Shown here: positions 30,588 through 39,084 of the stretch, piece by piece
How the letters are laid out: the number at the start of each line of letters is the position of its first letter
Position numbering within the stretch: position 1 is the first letter of the stretch
Source: Citrifermentans bremense
GTDB taxonomy: Bacteria > Desulfobacterota > Desulfuromonadia > Geobacterales > Geobacteraceae
DNA: 64,000 bases
Assembly (NCBI RefSeq): GCF_014218275.1
Contig: NZ_AP023213.1
Coordinates: 1-64,000 of the forward strand
Direction of reading: 5' to 3'
Notes under the pieces: generated by a model
What the model was told of the DNA's origin: nothing
The model's input: the letters and a program-made list of their open reading frames with translations, nothing else
Database searches by the model: none
Translations under genes and position numbers: made by a program

Positions 30588-31463
30588 CTAAGACCTGATC
30601 TTATAGGTGGCGCAGAGGATGCCTGCGGAGATGAGCGCGATCCCCGTGATGTGGAAGGATTGCAGACGCTCACCCAGGAAGATGACGGCAAGGATGGTGC
30701 TGAAGGCGGGCATCAGGTGGACGAACTGCCCGCCGATGTGCGGTCCGATCTTGCGCAGACCGTGGTTCCAGGCGGTGAAGGCGACGACGGAGGCGAGGAT
30801 GCCGACGTAGGCGATACTGAGGACGGTGGGCTGGTTCAGCGTCATCAACTCACCTTGCATGATCTCCCAGGCGTAAAAGGGGACGAGGAGCAGCAATCCG
30901 GCTACCGTCATGCTGAACAGGAAGACGAACGGGTTCAGCCCCTGCGGGTAACGCTTGATGGCGACCGAATAAAGGCCCCAGGCGATCGCCGCCAGCAGGA
31001 CCAGCAGGTCGCCGTGGTTGAAACTGAGCGTGAGGATGCGCGAGGGGTCCCCCCGCAGGATGATCGCGGCGACCCCGATGAGGGAGAGTGCTATCCCGAC
31101 ATGCTGGCGCAGCACGACCCTTTGGCCGTAGAAGATGCGGGCGAACATGAGGATGAAGATGGGGATGGCGGAATTGACCAGCGCCGCGTTGATGGCGGTG
31201 GTGAAGTGCATCGCCGTGTAGATGAGGAAGTTGAAGAGCGTGACCCCGAAGAGACCGCAGACGGCGATGAGCGGGAGGTGCGCCCGCACGATAGGCCATT
31301 CCTTGCGCAACCGCGGCAGCACGACCGGAAGTAGCACCACCAAAGCCACAACCCAGCGCCAGAAAACGAAGCCTGCCGGCGGTATCACATTGTTCATCGC
31401 CCGGCTGATGACGAAGTTGCCGGACCAGATCAGGGCGCTCAGGGTGAGGAGAAGGTACGGCAT
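30588..31463 (-). CDS. EamA/DMT-superfamily inner-membrane transporter
   Basis: The 291-aa product has about ten hydrophobic segments in two repeated halves, starting with LLLTLSALIWSGNFVISRAM, the usual opening of drug/metabolite transporters of the EamA family. The second half contains AIAWGLYSVAIKRYP and SVVAFTAWNHGLRKIGP, the mirrored family motifs. It likely exports a small metabolite or amino acid; the substrate is unknown. The ATG at 31463 has AAGGA 7 bases upstream. The longer in-frame reading to 31553 lacks a site. Confidence 0.9.
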   Translation of the reverse strand: MPYLLLTLSALIWSGNFVISRAMNNVIPPAGFVFWRWVVALVVLLPVVLPRLRKEWPIVRAHLPLIAVCGLFGVTLFNFLIYTAMHFTTAINAALVNSAIPIFILMFARIFYGQRVVLRQHVGIALSLIGVAAIILRGDPSRILTLSFNHGDLLVLLAAIAWGLYSVAIKRYPQGLNPFVFLFSMTVAGLLLLVPFYAWEIMQGELMTLNQPTVLSIAYVGILASVVAFTAWNHGLRKIGPHIGGQFVHLMPAFSTILAVIFLGERLQSFHITGIALISAGILCATYKIRS

Positions 31464-31609
31464 TGTGGATCCTTCGGGGGACGCAAATAAGTAGCAATCC
31501 GGCTCTCTCGGCCTTAAGGGAGAGCAGGACGAGGGTAACCGGAAGATTGGCAACTTCGCTCATTAGGGTGGGAATGTCAAGGCAAATCGCGCGATAAAGG
31601 GTAATGAGA

Positions 31610-31939
31610 TTACTGGCTTAACTTCGCACTGGCTAAACGGTTCAGGCTCACTCCGGCCTCAGCCGCTTCGATCGCCAACTGTCGATGCACGTCAGGAGGA
31701 ACGCGCACCATGAACTTCCCGCTGAAATGCTTGGCGGCGATGGGCTCGGGAACCTTGTCACCGCTTTTCATCATTTCGGAGATTACTTCTTCGACCAGCT
31801 TCCGTATACCTTTTAGTGCAGCTTCAGGAGTATCAGACAGCCAGCTTAGGCTGGGAAATTCAGCACATAGTCCAACATATTCCTCATCGTCTTCCGACCA
31901 CGTGATCCGGTAGGTATATTTGTCATTATCTTGTGCCAT
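31610..31939 (-). CDS. hicB: HicB-family antitoxin
   Basis: The 109-aa product begins with the HicB partial RNase-H-like fold (YTYRITWSEDDEEYVGLCAEFPSLSWLSDTPEAALKGI). It ends in a ribbon-helix-helix-like DNA-binding domain (KFMVRVPPDVHRQLAIEAAEAGVSLNRLASAKLSQ). HicB neutralises HicA and represses the operon. It overlaps the upstream hicA by 14 bp, the usual toxin-antitoxin arrangement with the toxin first. The palindrome at the hicA promoter is its likely operator. Confidence 0.9.
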   Translation of the reverse strand: MAQDNDKYTYRITWSEDDEEYVGLCAEFPSLSWLSDTPEAALKGIRKLVEEVISEMMKSGDKVPEPIAAKHFSGKFMVRVPPDVHRQLAIEAAEAGVSLNRLASAKLSQ

Positions 31940-32183
31940 GCTCCACCTCTAACCGTTCAATAGCTTTTAGCACCTGCTTTACCTGATATGCTTTTGCGAA
32001 TCCTTTGTCGTTTTGAATGTTGACTCTGGGATCGCCGATCCACGGCGTCTTATAGACACGGTGACTCCCGCTTGCTAGACGTGCAGGCCCGAAATAGTAA
32101 TCACAGACCTTGCAAAGGTCTGCGAAACGAGTCCCGGCGGGACTTGTCCGCATCTTGTCCAGGATGTCTTGTGGAAAGCCCAT
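31926..32183 (-). CDS. hicA: HicA-family mRNA-interferase toxin
   Basis: The 85-aa product fits the longer HicA type: RFADLCKVCDYYFG, then the catalytic His in GSHRVYKTPW, then INIQNDKG-like VNIQNDKGFAKAYQVKQVL. HicA toxins cleave mRNA in the cytoplasm. Upstream of the ATG at 32183 there is no ribosome-binding site, only a TATAAT-like box 4-9 bases away, so the message may be leaderless. Internal starts (Met11) are possible. It forms an operon with hicB. Confidence 0.87.
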   Translation of the reverse strand: MGFPQDILDKMRTSPAGTRFADLCKVCDYYFGPARLASGSHRVYKTPWIGDPRVNIQNDKGFAKAYQVKQVLKAIERLEVEHGTR

Positions 32184-32186
32184 GGA

Positions 32187-32215
32187 ATTATAGTATCAAT
32201 ACTGATACCGAGAGT
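32187..32215 (-). promoter_or_regulatory. hicAB promoter with embedded palindromic operator
   Basis: On the minus strand TTGACT (32216-32211) is followed after 17 bases by TACTAT, or after 20 by TATAAT (32192-32187). The palindrome GTATCA-N4-TGATAC at 32193-32208 fills the space between -35 and -10. This is the expected layout for HicB autorepression. Confidence 0.65.
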
Positions 32216-32228
32216 CAACGTAAGCAGG

Positions 32229-32264
32229 CAAAAAAAGGGGGAAAGGCATCGAGCCTTTCCCCCT
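32229..32264 (-). terminator. Rho-independent terminator at the end of the hdr-flx cluster
   Basis: GGGGGAAAGGC (32237-32247), loop ATCGA, GCCTTTCCCCC (32253-32263). On the minus strand, downstream of flxA, the stem is followed by a run of T, complementary to the A-run at 32230-32236. Confidence 0.92.
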
Positions 32265-32291
32265 CTTCTGTTTCTGTGATCAGCGGTTTCC

Positions 32292-33134
32292 CTAGAATTC
32301 CTGCGACATCGCCTTTACTTCACCGGCGGTGAAGACCGGGCCGTCCTTGCAGACGTAGACGTTGCCGACGTTGCAGCGGCCGCATTTGCCGACGCCGCAC
32401 TTCATCCGATTCTCCAACGTAGTGTAGATCTGGTCGTCGGCGAAGCCGAGGCGCTCCAGCACGGGGAGAGTGAACTTGATCATGATCGGCGGTCCGCAGA
32501 CGAGAGCTACGGCGTTCTCGGAACTGGGCGCTGCTTCCTCCAGAACATTGGGGACGAATCCGACTTTGCCGTCGAAGTCGGGGCCGTTGCCGCCGGGATC
32601 GACGCACTTAACCAGCCTCACGTCGTCTCTTTCCTGCCACTCGGCAAGCTCGCGCTTGTAGACCAGGTCCGCTTCGGAACGGGCACCGTAGACGATGGTG
32701 ATGTCCTTGAACTTGTCGCGCAGGTCGAGGCAGTTCCAGATCACGGTCCTGAGCGGCGGGAGAGCGATGCCCCCGGCGATGAAAACGAGGCTCTTGCCGT
32801 AGAACTGCTCAATCGGGAAGGAGTTGCCGTAAGGGCCGCGCACTCCGATGCTATCGCCGACCTCCAGTCTCCTGAGCGACTCCGTCACCCTCCCGACGCT
32901 TCGAAAGCAGCACTCTATGTACCCTTTCCTGGTAGGGGCGGAGGCGATGCAAAAGGTCGACTCGCCGGCACCGAAGGCTGAGTATTCGGCGAACTGCCCC
33001 GCCCGGAAGCTGAAGTTCTCGCGGACCTGATCGTCCTGGAAGACCAGGCGCAGAGTGCGGACATCGGGGGTCTCATCAACGATGGCCTCGATAGTGGCAA
33101 GGTTCGGCAGGTAGATGTTCTTCGATTGGCACAT
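32292..33134 (-). CDS. flxA: FlxA-like FAD/NAD(H)-binding subunit of the Hdr-Flx complex
   Basis: The 280-aa product has a ferredoxin-reductase-type FAD domain (FRAGQFAEYS, then FCIASAPTRKG), an NAD-binding segment (LVFIAGGIALPPLRTVIW) and a C-terminal [2Fe-2S] Cys set (MKCGVGKCGRCNVGNVYVC). In the described HdrABC-FlxABCD systems FlxA oxidises NADH and passes electrons to FlxB/C and Hdr. It is the last gene of the seven-gene minus-strand cluster and is followed by a strong terminator. A sulfhydrogenase gamma subunit has the same fold, but no hydrogenase genes are present. Confidence 0.87.
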   Translation of the reverse strand: MCQSKNIYLPNLATIEAIVDETPDVRTLRLVFQDDQVRENFSFRAGQFAEYSAFGAGESTFCIASAPTRKGYIECCFRSVGRVTESLRRLEVGDSIGVRGPYGNSFPIEQFYGKSLVFIAGGIALPPLRTVIWNCLDLRDKFKDITIVYGARSEADLVYKRELAEWQERDDVRLVKCVDPGGNGPDFDGKVGFVPNVLEEAAPSSENAVALVCGPPIMIKFTLPVLERLGFADDQIYTTLENRMKCGVGKCGRCNVGNVYVCKDGPVFTAGEVKAMSQEF

Positions 33135-33219
33135 GGCTTCTCTCTCGTAAAGGCGTTTGACAAGGATGAAGGGGATGCAGGGATCCCTTTCATCCCCTTT
33201 ATCCCTGTAGTCGATTTGA

Positions 33220-34230
33220 TTAGTCCTGCTTTGCGTTTATGGTGCTTAGGATCTCGGCTATGTCGATCCCTACCGGGCAGGCGCGGACACAGCGTCCGCA
33301 GCCGGTGCAGAGCGTCTTGCCGAACTTGTCGTCGTAGTACTTGAACTTGTGCATGATCCGGTTGCGGTAGCGCTTGTTCTGCACGTCGCGCGGGTTGTGT
33401 CCGGAGGCGTGATTGGTGAACTTGCTGAAGCCGCAGGCGTCCCAGTGCTTGCGGCGGGAGCCTTGCTCGGTGCTACCCTCGTCGTTGATGTCGAAGCAGT
33501 GGCAGGCCGGGCAGATGAAGGCGCAGGAGCCGCAGCCGACGCAGATGTCCGCTATCTTCTCCCAGAGCGGGTCCTCGAAGTGCCCCTCGAGCCAATTCTT
33601 GATCTTCGCCAGGTCCAGCTTTTCTGTCCCCTGTTCAACGAACAGGGCGGCGTCCACCGAAGCAGCCTCGCCGAAGAGCGCAGCGTGAGCATCGACCAAG
33701 GCTTTTCCTTTCTCGGTGACTGCCTTGCAGCCGTAGGAGCCGTCTTTGAGCGGGGTGAGGAACAGGTCGCTTCCTGCCTCGGTATCGCGAGCTAGACCGA
33801 CCGCGGTGCAGAAACAGGCGTCATCGCCCTTGGTGCAGGCAATCCCCACGATGGTGCTCTTGCGGCGGCGCTCCAGGTAGAACTCGTCGTTGTAATCCCA
33901 GGAGAACACCGCGTCCAGTATGGCCGGAGAGGCGGCATCGCAGGGGGGGGCACCGATCAGGACCGTTTCTGGGAAATGGGAACGGTCCACGTCGGTCACC
34001 TGCATCTTCCCGTCCTGCCTCTGGTAGGTGAGGATGTTCTCGCAGATGGGGAAGAACAGCTCTTTGGCGGACCGGCGCGGAAGCGAGTCGAGCCTGAGGT
34101 CGGATCCAGCGGTAAGCGGCTGGTACAGTACGACCGATCCCGTCTCTTTCGGGCCCACCACGACTTTTGATTCCTTGACCAGGAGGTCGATCAGATTGCG
34201 AAGGTTCTCTTCCGTGATTATCTGCGGCAT
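33220..34230 (-). CDS. flxB: FlxB-like iron-sulfur protein
   Basis: The 336-aa product has a long N-terminal domain with Cys motifs such as GIACTKGDDACFC, then two 4Fe-4S motifs: CVGCGSCAFICPACHC near residue 240 and CTGCGRCVRACPVG near the C-terminus. This is the HydB/AsrA-like layout of FlxB and sulfhydrogenase beta subunits. It would pass electrons between FlxA and the Hdr part. I choose the ATG at 34230; the longer reading from 34260 is less well supported. It is separated from flxC by a GC-rich repeat. Confidence 0.83.
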   Translation of the reverse strand: MPQIITEENLRNLIDLLVKESKVVVGPKETGSVVLYQPLTAGSDLRLDSLPRRSAKELFFPICENILTYQRQDGKMQVTDVDRSHFPETVLIGAPPCDAASPAILDAVFSWDYNDEFYLERRRKSTIVGIACTKGDDACFCTAVGLARDTEAGSDLFLTPLKDGSYGCKAVTEKGKALVDAHAALFGEAASVDAALFVEQGTEKLDLAKIKNWLEGHFEDPLWEKIADICVGCGSCAFICPACHCFDINDEGSTEQGSRRKHWDACGFSKFTNHASGHNPRDVQNKRYRNRIMHKFKYYDDKFGKTLCTGCGRCVRACPVGIDIAEILSTINAKQD

Positions 34231-34347
34231 AGGATTCTCTTTAGTGCGTCCGAACGGCAATTGCTGTGCCTAGGATGCCGGTTGAGATGATGTTGAGTAG
34301 CAAATTCCGGTGCTCCGGCTTGGGAGCCAGAGACAGGTTGTTTGAAC

Positions 34348-34434
34348 TCCTCCCCCTGGAGGGGGGAGGTCGTGAGGGGGGAACCTTAACCAGCGAAGCC
34401 CCCTCCCTGACCCTCCCCCTCCGGGTGAGGGACT
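34348..34434. repeat. GC-rich palindromic repeats between flxC and flxB
   Basis: CTCCTCCCCCTGGAGGGGGGAGG and, 30 bases on, CCCTCCCTGACCCTCCCCCTCCGGGTGAGGG form two hairpins inside the flx cluster. They belong to the family seen at 9489, 23021, 30470 and 43754. Because they sit within a probable operon, they may affect relative expression of flxB and flxA. Confidence 0.65.
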
Positions 34435-34453
34435 TAGTATTGGCGTTGCCCTG

Positions 34454-35398
34454 CTATTTGATGAACGACTGGTCGTCGTCCTCCCGGTACTGGGTGAGCG
34501 GCCCCTTCTCGGCGGGCGCGAGGCCTGCCTCGTAGTCGTAGAGCTCCTTCAGTTCCTTCGCCATGCGTCGGTTCAAAAGGTTCAGCGGGATGTCCATGGG
34601 GCAGACGCGCTCGCACTCGGCACAACCGCCGCAGCGCCCCGCCAGATGCATGGCGCGCACGATATGCCAGGCGGTGTTGCCGGCGGGCCTTGGGGAACTC
34701 TCCACCGCCTGGGGGCGGTTCTTGTCGCACAGGCACTGCTCGCAGTAGCAAAAGGGACAGACCTGCCGGCAGGCCATGCACCGTATGCAGCGGGAGAAGT
34801 GTTCTTTCCAAAAAGCCCAGCGCTCAGCCTGCGGCAGCGCCTCGATGCGCGCCATCTCCTCGGCCTCCAGCGGGGTCAGGCCGGAAAGATCAGTGGCGGA
34901 GCCAGCCACGAAATCCGCCCCCTCCGGGTGATGAACGGAGCACTCCAGGCATTTCCTCGCGATGTTCGCCTCGGTCACCGTTTCGCTGCGCTCTGCCCCG
35001 GAGCCGTAGACCCCGGCGCAGTCGACGGCGATGATGAAAAGGTCCTCCCTCTTGATCTGGGATTCCCCCATCAGCCCGGCTAACGCGCGCATGTCGCAAC
35101 CCTTCGCGACGATGCCGATCCGTCCCTGCTTCAGCACCCCTTTCTTCGACTTGGTCAGGTAAACCGAGAGGTTGTTGACGCAGGCCGGCGAGAAGATGAG
35201 CTTTTCCGCTTCCTCCGGCGTGGTGATCAGGGCGGGGCGGGCAGTCCCCTTGCGGCGGCCGGGAAGGTATCCGACCAAGCCTGCCACGGTTCCCTCCTTA
35301 AGGATCTGCACTGCCTGTGTGCGGATCGCCTTGGTGACCGCCTGGTAATAGGACGGCTCGATGCAGCTCCCCTGGTTTTTGTTGGCTTTAGCGTTCAT
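34454..35398 (-). CDS. flxC: FlxC-like iron-sulfur protein
   Basis: The 314-aa product resembles the FrhB/4Fe-4S type. Its N-terminal part contains VAKGCDMRALAGL, CAGVYG and CLECSVHHPEG. Two ferredoxin-like motifs follow, CIRCMACRQVCPFCYC with an adjacent CEQC-type stretch and CGGCAECERVCPMD. It is the third Flx electron-transfer subunit. Its ATG at 35398 overlaps the flxD stop codon (ATGA), so translation is coupled. The flxB/flxC names follow the published cluster order and should be confirmed by alignment. Confidence 0.82.
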   Translation of the reverse strand: MNAKANKNQGSCIEPSYYQAVTKAIRTQAVQILKEGTVAGLVGYLPGRRKGTARPALITTPEEAEKLIFSPACVNNLSVYLTKSKKGVLKQGRIGIVAKGCDMRALAGLMGESQIKREDLFIIAVDCAGVYGSGAERSETVTEANIARKCLECSVHHPEGADFVAGSATDLSGLTPLEAEEMARIEALPQAERWAFWKEHFSRCIRCMACRQVCPFCYCEQCLCDKNRPQAVESSPRPAGNTAWHIVRAMHLAGRCGGCAECERVCPMDIPLNLLNRRMAKELKELYDYEAGLAPAEKGPLTQYREDDDQSFIK

Positions 35399-35922
35399 AT
35401 TTTGTCGTAGGCCTCTTTCAGTTCAGGCGTGTTCACCACGCCGGGTACGTCAGCCAGGGCTTGAAAGGCAGACCACTGCTCCTCGTGCTCCAGCGATTTG
35501 AACTCCAGCATCGGCCCCATGGCACGCACCCTTTCGGTCAGTTCGGTCACCACCTCGACCCATTTCCCCCCCTCGGCTGCGGAGACCCAGGAGAACTGAA
35601 GCCGGTGCAGGTCAACCCCCACGAAATCGAGCAGGGCGCGGAATGCGGCAAAGCGTCGCCGGGCGTGGAAGTTGCCGGCCATGTAGTGGCAGTCGCCGGG
35701 ATGGCACCCCGAGACCAGCACCCCGTCCGCCCCTTTCTGGAAGGCGCGCAGGATGAAGACCGGATCGATGCGGCCGGTGCAGGGGAACTTGAGCACCCGT
35801 ACGTTGGCCGGGTACTGCATTCGGCTGGTGCCGGCCAGGTCCGCGCCGGCGTAGGTGCACCAGGTGCAGACGAAAGCGACAATCTTCGGCTCGAAATCGT
35901 GCTGTTTAGCTTCAGCGTGCAT
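35395..35922 (-). CDS. flxD: FlxD / MvhD-like [2Fe-2S] protein
   Basis: The 175-aa product has the MvhD-type Cys pattern: AFVCTWCTYAGAD near residue 17, KFPCTGRIDP near 49, and VSGCHPGDCHY near 72. MvhD/FlxD is the adaptor that docks an electron-input module onto HdrA. The Cys positions are all Cys, with no in-frame TGA for selenocysteine. The ATG at 35922 follows AAAGGA. It sits between hdrA and flxC, the expected place for the adaptor. Confidence 0.9.
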   Translation of the reverse strand: MHAEAKQHDFEPKIVAFVCTWCTYAGADLAGTSRMQYPANVRVLKFPCTGRIDPVFILRAFQKGADGVLVSGCHPGDCHYMAGNFHARRRFAAFRALLDFVGVDLHRLQFSWVSAAEGGKWVEVVTELTERVRAMGPMLEFKSLEHEEQWSAFQALADVPGVVNTPELKEAYDKI

Positions 35923-35957
35923 GGAAGAATCCTTTAAATAGCTGAGTCTAAAAGCTC

Positions 35958-36080
35958 ACCACAGAAGTCACAAAGGATCGCAGAGGTCACAGAGAAAAGG
36001 CAAAATCAGGTTCGGGTTTAAAACCCTCAAGCTTTTGTTTTACCTCTGTGTCCTTAGTGAACCTCCGTGACCTCTGTGGT
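35958..36080. repeat. Long imperfect inverted repeat, ACCACAGAGGTCACAGAGG type, between hdrA and flxD
   Basis: The left arm 35958-35998 begins ACCACAGAAGTCAC and contains AGAGGTCACAGAG. The right arm 36038-36080 contains the inverted ACCTCTGTG and ends CTCCGTGACCTCTGTGGT. The arms are about 40 bases with scattered mismatches. It lies inside the hdr-flx cluster between hdrA and flxD. Confidence 0.75.
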
Positions 36081-36098
36081 AAAGCTTTTCGGTTCGTT

Positions 36099-38096
36099 TT
36101 ACAGCGATTCGATCATCGCCATGATCTGCTCGTCGGTGTAGCCGTCGAGCTCGACGCTCTTGGACGGACAGGTGGCCTGGCAGGTGCCGCAACCGCCGCA
36201 GACGCCAGGATTCACGTACGCTACCACCTTGACCAGGTTCCCCTGACGGTCCCTGATCTCCTTCTCCTCGACCGCACCGTAGGGACAGACCTTCTTGCAG
36301 GCGAGACAGCCGACGCAGTACTTCTCGTTGACCTTGGCGACCACCGGGTCGCGCTCCAGCTGGTCCTTGGAGAAGAGGGTCATCACCTTGGCCGCGGCGG
36401 CGGAGGCCTGGGACACCGTGTCCGGAATATCCTTCGGCCCCTGGCACGCGCCGGCCAGGTAGATCCCGGCGGTGGCGCACTCAACCGGCTTTAGCTTCGC
36501 GTGGGCCTCGGAGTAGAAGTTGTACTTGTCGTAGGAGATGCCGAGCTTCTGGGCCAGGAGGTCGGCGCCGTCCTGGGCCTGCACCGCGGTGGCGAGGACC
36601 ACGAGGTCGGCTTCGATTTCCACCTGCACGCCGACCTGGATGTCGCTCCCCATCACCACGATCTTCTCGCCCTTCTGGTACATGCGGGAGACCATCCCCC
36701 TGATGTAGACCGCCTCTTCTTCCTCGACGGCGCGCCTCCAGAACTCGTCGTATCCCTTGCCCGGGGTCCTCGCGTCCATGAAGAAGACGTACGCCTGGCC
36801 GTCGTGCACCTTGTGGTGGTAGAGCATAGTGTGCTTCGCCGTGTACATGCAGCAGACCTTGGAGCAGTAGGAGATCCCTTTCTCCCTGGCGCGCGAGCCG
36901 ACGCACTGGATGAACACGACCTGCTTCGGTTCCTTGCCGTCGGACGGCCTCAGGATCTTGCCGCCGGTGGGGCCGGAGGCGGAGGCGAGACGCTCGAAGG
37001 TGAGCCCGTCGATGACGTCGGGGATCGTGCCGTAGCCGAACTCGCCGTAACCCTGGATGGGGCTCCCCTCGGGCTTTCTGTCGATGGAGTAGAGCTTGAA
37101 CCCGGTGGCGACGACGACGGCGCCCACGGATTCAACGGAGAAGCGATCCTCCTGCTGGTAGTCGACCGCTCCGGGGCCGCAGACCTTGGCGCAGACGCCG
37201 CACTTGCCGCTTTGGAACATGGTGCAGTTCTCGCGGTCGATGACCGGGGTGTTGGGTACAGCCTGCGGGAAGGGGACGTAGATGGCGGTGCGCATCCCGT
37301 GCCCCTGGTCGAACTCATTGGGGATCTTCTTCTTCGGGCACTTGGTCATGCAGATGCCGCAGCCGGTGCACTTGGACTCATCCACCGAGCGCGCCTTGTG
37401 CTTGAGCGTCACCTGGAAGTTCCCGATGTACCCCTCGACCTTCTCGACCTCGGAAAAGGTGTGCAGGGTGATGTTCGGGTGGTTGGCGACGTCGACCATC
37501 TTAGGGGTCATGATGCACTGCGAGCAGTCGAGCGTCGGGAAAGTCTCCGAGAGCTGTGCCATGTGGCCGCCGATGGAGGGCTCGCGCTCGACCAGCATCA
37601 CCTGGTGCCCTGCGTCCGCGATGTCGAGCGCCGCCTGGATCCCGGCGATACCGCCGCCGATGACCAGGGCGCGCTTGGTGACCGGCACGGTGATCGGCGC
37701 CAGCGACTTCCCCTTTTTCACCCGCTCCACCATGAGCTTCACGATGTCGGCGGCCTTCGCCGTCGCGAGCTTCTTGTCCTCGTGGACCCAGGAGCAGTGC
37801 TCCCGGATGTTGGCCATGTCGCAGAGGTAAGGGTTGAGGCCGGCCGCCGATGCCGCCTTCCTGAAGGTCTTCTCGTGCATGCGCGGGCTGCACGCCGCCA
37901 CGACCACGCCGTCCAGCTTGTGCTCGGCGACCGCCTTCTTCAAAAGGTTCTGCCCCGGGTCGGAACACATGTACTTGTAATCGCAGGCGTAGGCTACGCC
38001 GGGGATCTCCCCGGCGGCTCTCGCCACCTGCTCCACATCGACCGTGCGGGAGATATTCTCGCCGCAGTGGCACACAAAAACACCGATTCTGGACAT
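36099..38096 (-). CDS. hdrA: Heterodisulfide reductase subunit A (HdrA), FAD/Fe-S
   Basis: HdrA holds the bifurcating flavin. The 665-aa product starts with VFVCHCGENIS and has the FAD motif VIGGGIAGIQAALDIADAGH near residue 145. A Cys-rich HdrA-specific segment follows (TFPTLDCSQCIMTPKM), where Cys sits where some methanogen HdrA proteins have selenocysteine. The ferredoxin motifs CTGCGICMTKCPKKK, CVGCLACKKVCPYG and CGGCGTCQATCPSK are also present. The length is the usual single-HdrA size. The ATG at 38096 has GAGGAG upstream. Its partners are the adjacent HdrB, HdrC and FlxD. Confidence 0.94.
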   Translation of the reverse strand: MSRIGVFVCHCGENISRTVDVEQVARAAGEIPGVAYACDYKYMCSDPGQNLLKKAVAEHKLDGVVVAACSPRMHEKTFRKAASAAGLNPYLCDMANIREHCSWVHEDKKLATAKAADIVKLMVERVKKGKSLAPITVPVTKRALVIGGGIAGIQAALDIADAGHQVMLVEREPSIGGHMAQLSETFPTLDCSQCIMTPKMVDVANHPNITLHTFSEVEKVEGYIGNFQVTLKHKARSVDESKCTGCGICMTKCPKKKIPNEFDQGHGMRTAIYVPFPQAVPNTPVIDRENCTMFQSGKCGVCAKVCGPGAVDYQQEDRFSVESVGAVVVATGFKLYSIDRKPEGSPIQGYGEFGYGTIPDVIDGLTFERLASASGPTGGKILRPSDGKEPKQVVFIQCVGSRAREKGISYCSKVCCMYTAKHTMLYHHKVHDGQAYVFFMDARTPGKGYDEFWRRAVEEEEAVYIRGMVSRMYQKGEKIVVMGSDIQVGVQVEIEADLVVLATAVQAQDGADLLAQKLGISYDKYNFYSEAHAKLKPVECATAGIYLAGACQGPKDIPDTVSQASAAAAKVMTLFSKDQLERDPVVAKVNEKYCVGCLACKKVCPYGAVEEKEIRDRQGNLVKVVAYVNPGVCGGCGTCQATCPSKSVELDGYTDEQIMAMIESL

Positions 38097-38130
38097 AAGC
38101 TCCTCAATCCGTTAGCTGCCCGCCCTTGGG

Positions 38131-39084
38131 CTACAGCAGTTGTTTCTCTCTCAAAAGCGGCTTCGGGTCGGTGATGACGCTCTCGAAGCCGAGGTTCCCG
38201 GAGGGGACCCCCATGGCGAGGGCGGCGAGCTGCGTGATGTAGAAGACCGGCAGGTCGCGCTGGTCGCTGGACGCGCCTTGCTGCAGTTCGGAGCCGAAGA
38301 TGTTGCCGAAAAGCGTGGAGTCCGGAGCGCCGTAAGCGTCCTTGATCTCCTTCTGCCTGATGTCCAGGTTGCCGTGGCAAAGCGGGCAGGCGACCATGAT
38401 GCAGTCGGCCCCGGCCCGGCGCGCCGATTCCAGGATGGCGTTGGAGAGCTTCAGCACCACGCCTGGGCGCGACAGGGTGAAGTTGGCGCCGCAGCACTCC
38501 ATCCGGTGCGACCACTGGACCGGCTCGGCGCCGAGCGCTCGCAGTATGTCCTCCATGATGCTCGGGTCCTCGCAGTCGTCTAGCTCCGGAACTTCGGGGG
38601 GGCGGGTCAGGAGGCAGCCGTAGTAGCTGGCGACCTTCAGCCCGAGCAGCGGCTTCTTGACGCTCTCCTCCAGCTTGGAGAGGCCGAATTCACGCGCCAG
38701 GATCTCCAGGATGTGCTTGACCGGCTTGTCGAGGGCGGCAGGGCCCGCGATGGCGGTTTCCACCTGCTTTCTTCTCTCCTCGTCCTCTTTCAGGTGGTGC
38801 TGCGTGGTCTTAAGCCGCGAGAAGCAGGCAGCGCAGGCGACGGCGAGGTCCCCCTCGACCTGCTCCGCGAGGGAGAGGTTCTTGGCGCAAAGGGAAAGCG
38901 ACAAAAGCTCGTCCACGTTGTGGGCCGGCGTGGCGCCGCAGCAGAACCAGTCCGGCACCTCCTTCAGCCCTACGTTCAGCGCCTTGAAAAGCGCCCGGGT
39001 GGAGATGTCGTATTCGCGCCCCGAGGCATGCAGCGAGCAGCCGGGGTAGTAGGAATAATTGAGCCGTTTCTTGCCAGGTGTCAC
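38131..39084 (-). CDS. hdrB: Heterodisulfide reductase subunit B (HdrB), two CCG domains
   Basis: HdrB carries the active site for disulfide reduction. The 317-aa product has two CCG domains. The first has YYPGCSLHASG, WFCCGATPAHN and VACAACFSRL. The second has ASYYGCLLTRP, MECCGANFTL and VACPLCHGNLD. These Cys residues bind the non-cubane 4Fe-4S clusters in known HdrB. The ATG overlaps the hdrC stop codon by 4 bp. The substrate here is unlikely to be CoM-CoB; a thiol carrier or DsrC-like protein is more plausible, but no such gene is in the window. Confidence 0.94.
   Translation of the reverse strand: MTPGKKRLNYSYYPGCSLHASGREYDISTRALFKALNVGLKEVPDWFCCGATPAHNVDELLSLSLCAKNLSLAEQVEGDLAVACAACFSRLKTTQHHLKEDEERRKQVETAIAGPAALDKPVKHILEILAREFGLSKLEESVKKPLLGLKVASYYGCLLTRPPEVPELDDCEDPSIMEDILRALGAEPVQWSHRMECCGANFTLSRPGVVLKLSNAILESARRAGADCIMVACPLCHGNLDIRQKEIKDAYGAPDSTLFGNIFGSELQQGASSDQRDLPVFYITQLAALAMGVPSGNLGFESVITDPKPLLREKQLL

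Noticed and set aside
36099..38096. Selenocysteine codon in hdrA or flxD
   Set aside because: All catalytic positions are Cys codons; no in-frame TGA was seen.
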